This document shows, piece after piece, positions 46,572 through 48,126 of a stretch of DNA of 48,126 bases (its first letter is position 1; the number at the start of each line of letters is the position of its first letter). The position numbers and the translations under genes are program-made. The DNA is from Candidatus Krumholzibacteriota bacterium (GTDB lineage: Bacteria; Krumholzibacteriota; Krumholzibacteriia; JAJRXK01): positions 1-48,126 of the forward strand of contig JAJRXK010000014.1 in the NCBI GenBank assembly GCA_024276305.1. The letters run 5' to 3'. The notes beneath the pieces are model-generated. The model saw nothing but the letters and a program-made list of their open reading frames with translations. It made no database searches and was not told where the DNA came from.

Positions 46572-47504
46572 ATGAGTACAACTGTGGATCGAGGATTCGT
46601 ACGCCTGGCGGTGTGGACCACCATCGCCACCTATCTGTTGATCCTCGTGGGGGCCCTGGTGCGAGCCGCAGGCGCCGGCCTGGGTTGTCCCGATTGGCCA
46701 CATTGCTTCGGGCAGTGGATTCCGCCGACCCGCGCGGACCAGCTCCCGCCCCAATTCGATCACTCCCAGTTCAACGCGGCCCTCACCTGGACCGAGTACG
46801 TCAATCGTCTCCTCGGCGTGAGCATCGGGCTTCTGATTGCCGCCACCACCTTCCTCGCCCTTCGGCGCTTCCGGCACCAACCCGGAGTGCGATGGTCGAC
46901 GGTCGCCGCCTTCGTCCTCGTCGCCTTCGAAGGATGGCTCGGAGGGCAAGTGGTGCGCTCCGGACTGACCCCGTGGATGATCAGTGCGCACCTGCTGGTC
47001 GCTCTGTTGATCGTGACCCTCCTCCTATTGGCGACCTTCCGGGCGGTGCACCCTCACCCTGCACCGATCCGGACTGCGGCCGAGAAGCGGGTGCGGAACC
47101 TCTCCCTCGGGATCATCGCCCTGGTGCTGGGTCAGGTCGGTCTGGGGACTCAGATTCGTGCCGGCATCGAGCACGCCATCGCGGGCATGCCAGATCTGCC
47201 CCGCGAGCTCTGGCTCGAACAGGTGGTCGACCTCGACCATCTCCACCGCGCCTTCGCCGCGCTGGTCCTGCTCTCCATCATCGCTCTCTCTTCCTGGTGT
47301 CACGGAGCATGCCCCGACCATCACCGTCTCAACACCTGGTCGAGGGTCAGCTCCGGCCTCGCCGTAGCCCAGGCCGCCATCGGCGCCGTCCTCGCCGGAT
47401 GGCACCTGCCCCCCGCCGCTCAGGTCCTCCACGTCTCGGTGGCGAGTCTGCTCATCGGCGCGCTCACTCTCCAGGCACTGCACGCCAACCAGGGCCGAGG
47501 GTGA
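46572..47504 (+). CDS. ctaA: Heme A synthase CtaA/COX15-like
   Basis: A 310-residue inner-membrane enzyme converting heme O to heme A. It has eight predicted helices. Signatures include LVGALVRAAGAGLGCPDWPHCFGQW (with Cys pair C-x5-C), TEYVNRLLG, AFEGWLGGQVV, SAHLLVALLI, DLDHLHRAFA and LHVSVASLLIGAL, where the His residues are probable haem ligands. ATG 46572 is used; the frame continues to 46533. It implies an aa3-type oxidase elsewhere in the genome. It is divergent from the Rieske gene, with an IS remnant 10 bases downstream. Confidence 0.88.
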   Translation: MSTTVDRGFVRLAVWTTIATYLLILVGALVRAAGAGLGCPDWPHCFGQWIPPTRADQLPPQFDHSQFNAALTWTEYVNRLLGVSIGLLIAATTFLALRRFRHQPGVRWSTVAAFVLVAFEGWLGGQVVRSGLTPWMISAHLLVALLIVTLLLLATFRAVHPHPAPIRTAAEKRVRNLSLGIIALVLGQVGLGTQIRAGIEHAIAGMPDLPRELWLEQVVDLDHLHRAFAALVLLSIIALSSWCHGACPDHHRLNTWSRVSSGLAVAQAAIGAVLAGWHLPPAAQVLHVSVASLLIGALTLQALHANQGRG

Positions 47505-47514
47505 GCCGGAAGAG

Positions 47515-47960
47515 CTAGCAGGTTGCTGAACTTTGCTCCATGCGTGGGTTCATTTTCTTCCTTTGGGCCTGGTCATGGACGGGAATGGGTTGCCCGCGAT
47601 CCCTGGCATCCGGGGCGCGGCCCCGGTTGCCGGTCACCTTCTCCAAACCCCGGTGCGCAAAGCGTCGCAGATTCCCGATCGTCTTCATCCATCCGAAGGG
47701 CTCCTTCGATCGGTTTCCGCACTCGCTGGCTGACTCGATAACCCGCGTGGCGGAGAATCCGTCTGTGCTCGCAAGACCATCGATCCAGCATCTCCAGGGC
47801 TGCATCCCGTTCGGCCTTGGTTCCCGCATGGCTGACCGTTGCTTCCACGATCAACCCGTTGCGGTTCTCGGTCAGGATATGGCCCTCGTAGCACAACCGG
47901 GATGCCTGACCATTGCTCTTGCGGAACAATCAGCCATCTGATCCGTCATCGTCTTCCCTC
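47515..47960 (-). pseudogene. IS5-family transposase remnant, frameshifted
   Basis: Two overlapping minus-strand frames carry pieces of one IS5-type transposase. One runs upstream to downstream LFRKSNGQASRLCYEGHIL, then ENRNGLIVEATVSHAGTKAE and LDRWS. The other carries the C-terminal KEPFGWMKTIGNLRRFAHRG. An in-frame TGA precedes LFRKS, the frames shift near 47740, and the N-terminal half is missing. TTCAGCAACCTGCTA at the 3' edge resembles IS5-group ends. It is decayed and lies between ctaA and the IS1380 end. Confidence 0.75.
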
Positions 47961-47985
47961 CAATGAGGGGGAGGATGTGCCAAGT

Positions 47986-48003
47986 TTAGCCCTGATGTGA
48001 CAA
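47986..48003 (+). repeat. IS1380-type terminal inverted repeat (transposase 3' side)
   Basis: TTAGCCCTGATGTGACAA, the exact reverse complement of 763-780. The interior of this IS is to the right, since a transposase stop codon lies only four bases further in. Confidence 0.8.
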
Positions 48004-48007
48004 TAAT

Positions 48008-48126
48008 CTAGGCCGCATCGAGTCGTTGGAGGATGTTTTCGAAGAGGTGTTTCGTGCTTTGGTTTCCGGAGAGTCGGAGGGTGCATCTTCCGGCAGGTCT
48101 CAGGAGTTGACCGGCCCGATGGAGGA
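48008..48126 (-). pseudogene. IS1380-family transposase, C-terminal end (cut by window edge)
   Basis: A 38-codon open frame ending in TAG at 48010-48008. It contains LLRPAGRCTLRLSGNQSTKH and LFENILQRLDAA, matching IS1380 transposase C-termini. It runs off the window, so it may be a complete copy outside. Orientation is the same as the 5' piece at 140-637. Confidence 0.7.

Noticed and set aside
763-48003. Claiming a proven composite transposon
   Set aside because: Target duplications would lie outside the window, the left IS is broken, and contig ends at repeats give the same picture.
1-48126. CRISPR arrays, rRNA or tRNA genes
   Set aside because: No regularly spaced repeats of array type and no recognisable tRNA or rRNA sequence were seen on either strand by eye.

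Overview
This is a high-G+C window from a Gram-negative-type bacterium that respires nitrate. The evidence is a cytoplasmic-facing nitrate reductase (narGHJI), a separate periplasmic nitrate reductase (napDAGHBF), two nitrate/nitrite transporters, an alternative complex III (actABCDEF), a Rieske/cytochrome b complex with a nine-haem cytochrome, and a NorR-type NO sensor. Alternative complex III, a YtxJ/bacilliredoxin-like protein, a long phenylalanine hydroxylase, a methylmalonyl-CoA mutase pair and a likely selenoprotein point away from enterics. They would suit an FCB-group or Myxococcota-like lineage, but the sequence alone does not fix the phylum.

Layout. Positions 1-780 are insertion-sequence debris: an IS1380-type transposase 5' part, apparently broken by an IS21-like end, and a perfect IS1380 terminal repeat at 763-780. 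Next come a secreted protein of unknown function, a beta-propeller protein and an aminotransferase (792-4334). From 22888 down to 4321 a single minus-strand run of 14 genes encodes a RIC/YtfE-like di-iron protein, a dihaem cytochrome c, NarG, NarH, NarJ, NarI, ActA-F, a NarK-DoxX fusion and a NarK. Gaps are 19 bases or less and many genes overlap. The control region at 22889-23040 holds a sigma-54 -24/-12 element and three NorR-type GT-N7-AC-like sites, next to the divergent norR (23007-24620).

From 24678 to 27301 lies a minus-strand redox group: a DUF3179 protein with an in-frame TGA at its redox motif (probable selenocysteine), a flavin reductase, a YtxJ-like protein and a membrane-anchored thioredoxin. 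A YihY/BrkB membrane protein (plus strand) follows. Then come a double-receiver response regulator, phenylalanine hydroxylase, a CTP-transferase-like membrane enzyme, MeaB and both methylmalonyl-CoA mutase subunits (28791-36952, minus). A second respiratory run, 46305 to 37050 on the minus strand, encodes Rieske, cytochrome b, nonahaem cytochrome c, NapD, NapA, NapG, NapH, NapB and NapF, with no NapC. Heme A synthase (ctaA) is divergent from it. The right edge holds an IS5-type remnant and the other end of an IS1380 element.

How it fits together (inference). Nar would reduce nitrate to nitrite inside, with the NarKs exchanging the anions. Alternative complex III and the dihaem cytochrome would pass quinol electrons to periplasmic acceptors. 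Nap with NapGH and/or the bc-like complex would reduce nitrate in the periplasm. NO detected by NorR would switch on the whole nar-act operon together with the di-iron repair protein. No nitrite, NO or N2O reductase lies in the window.
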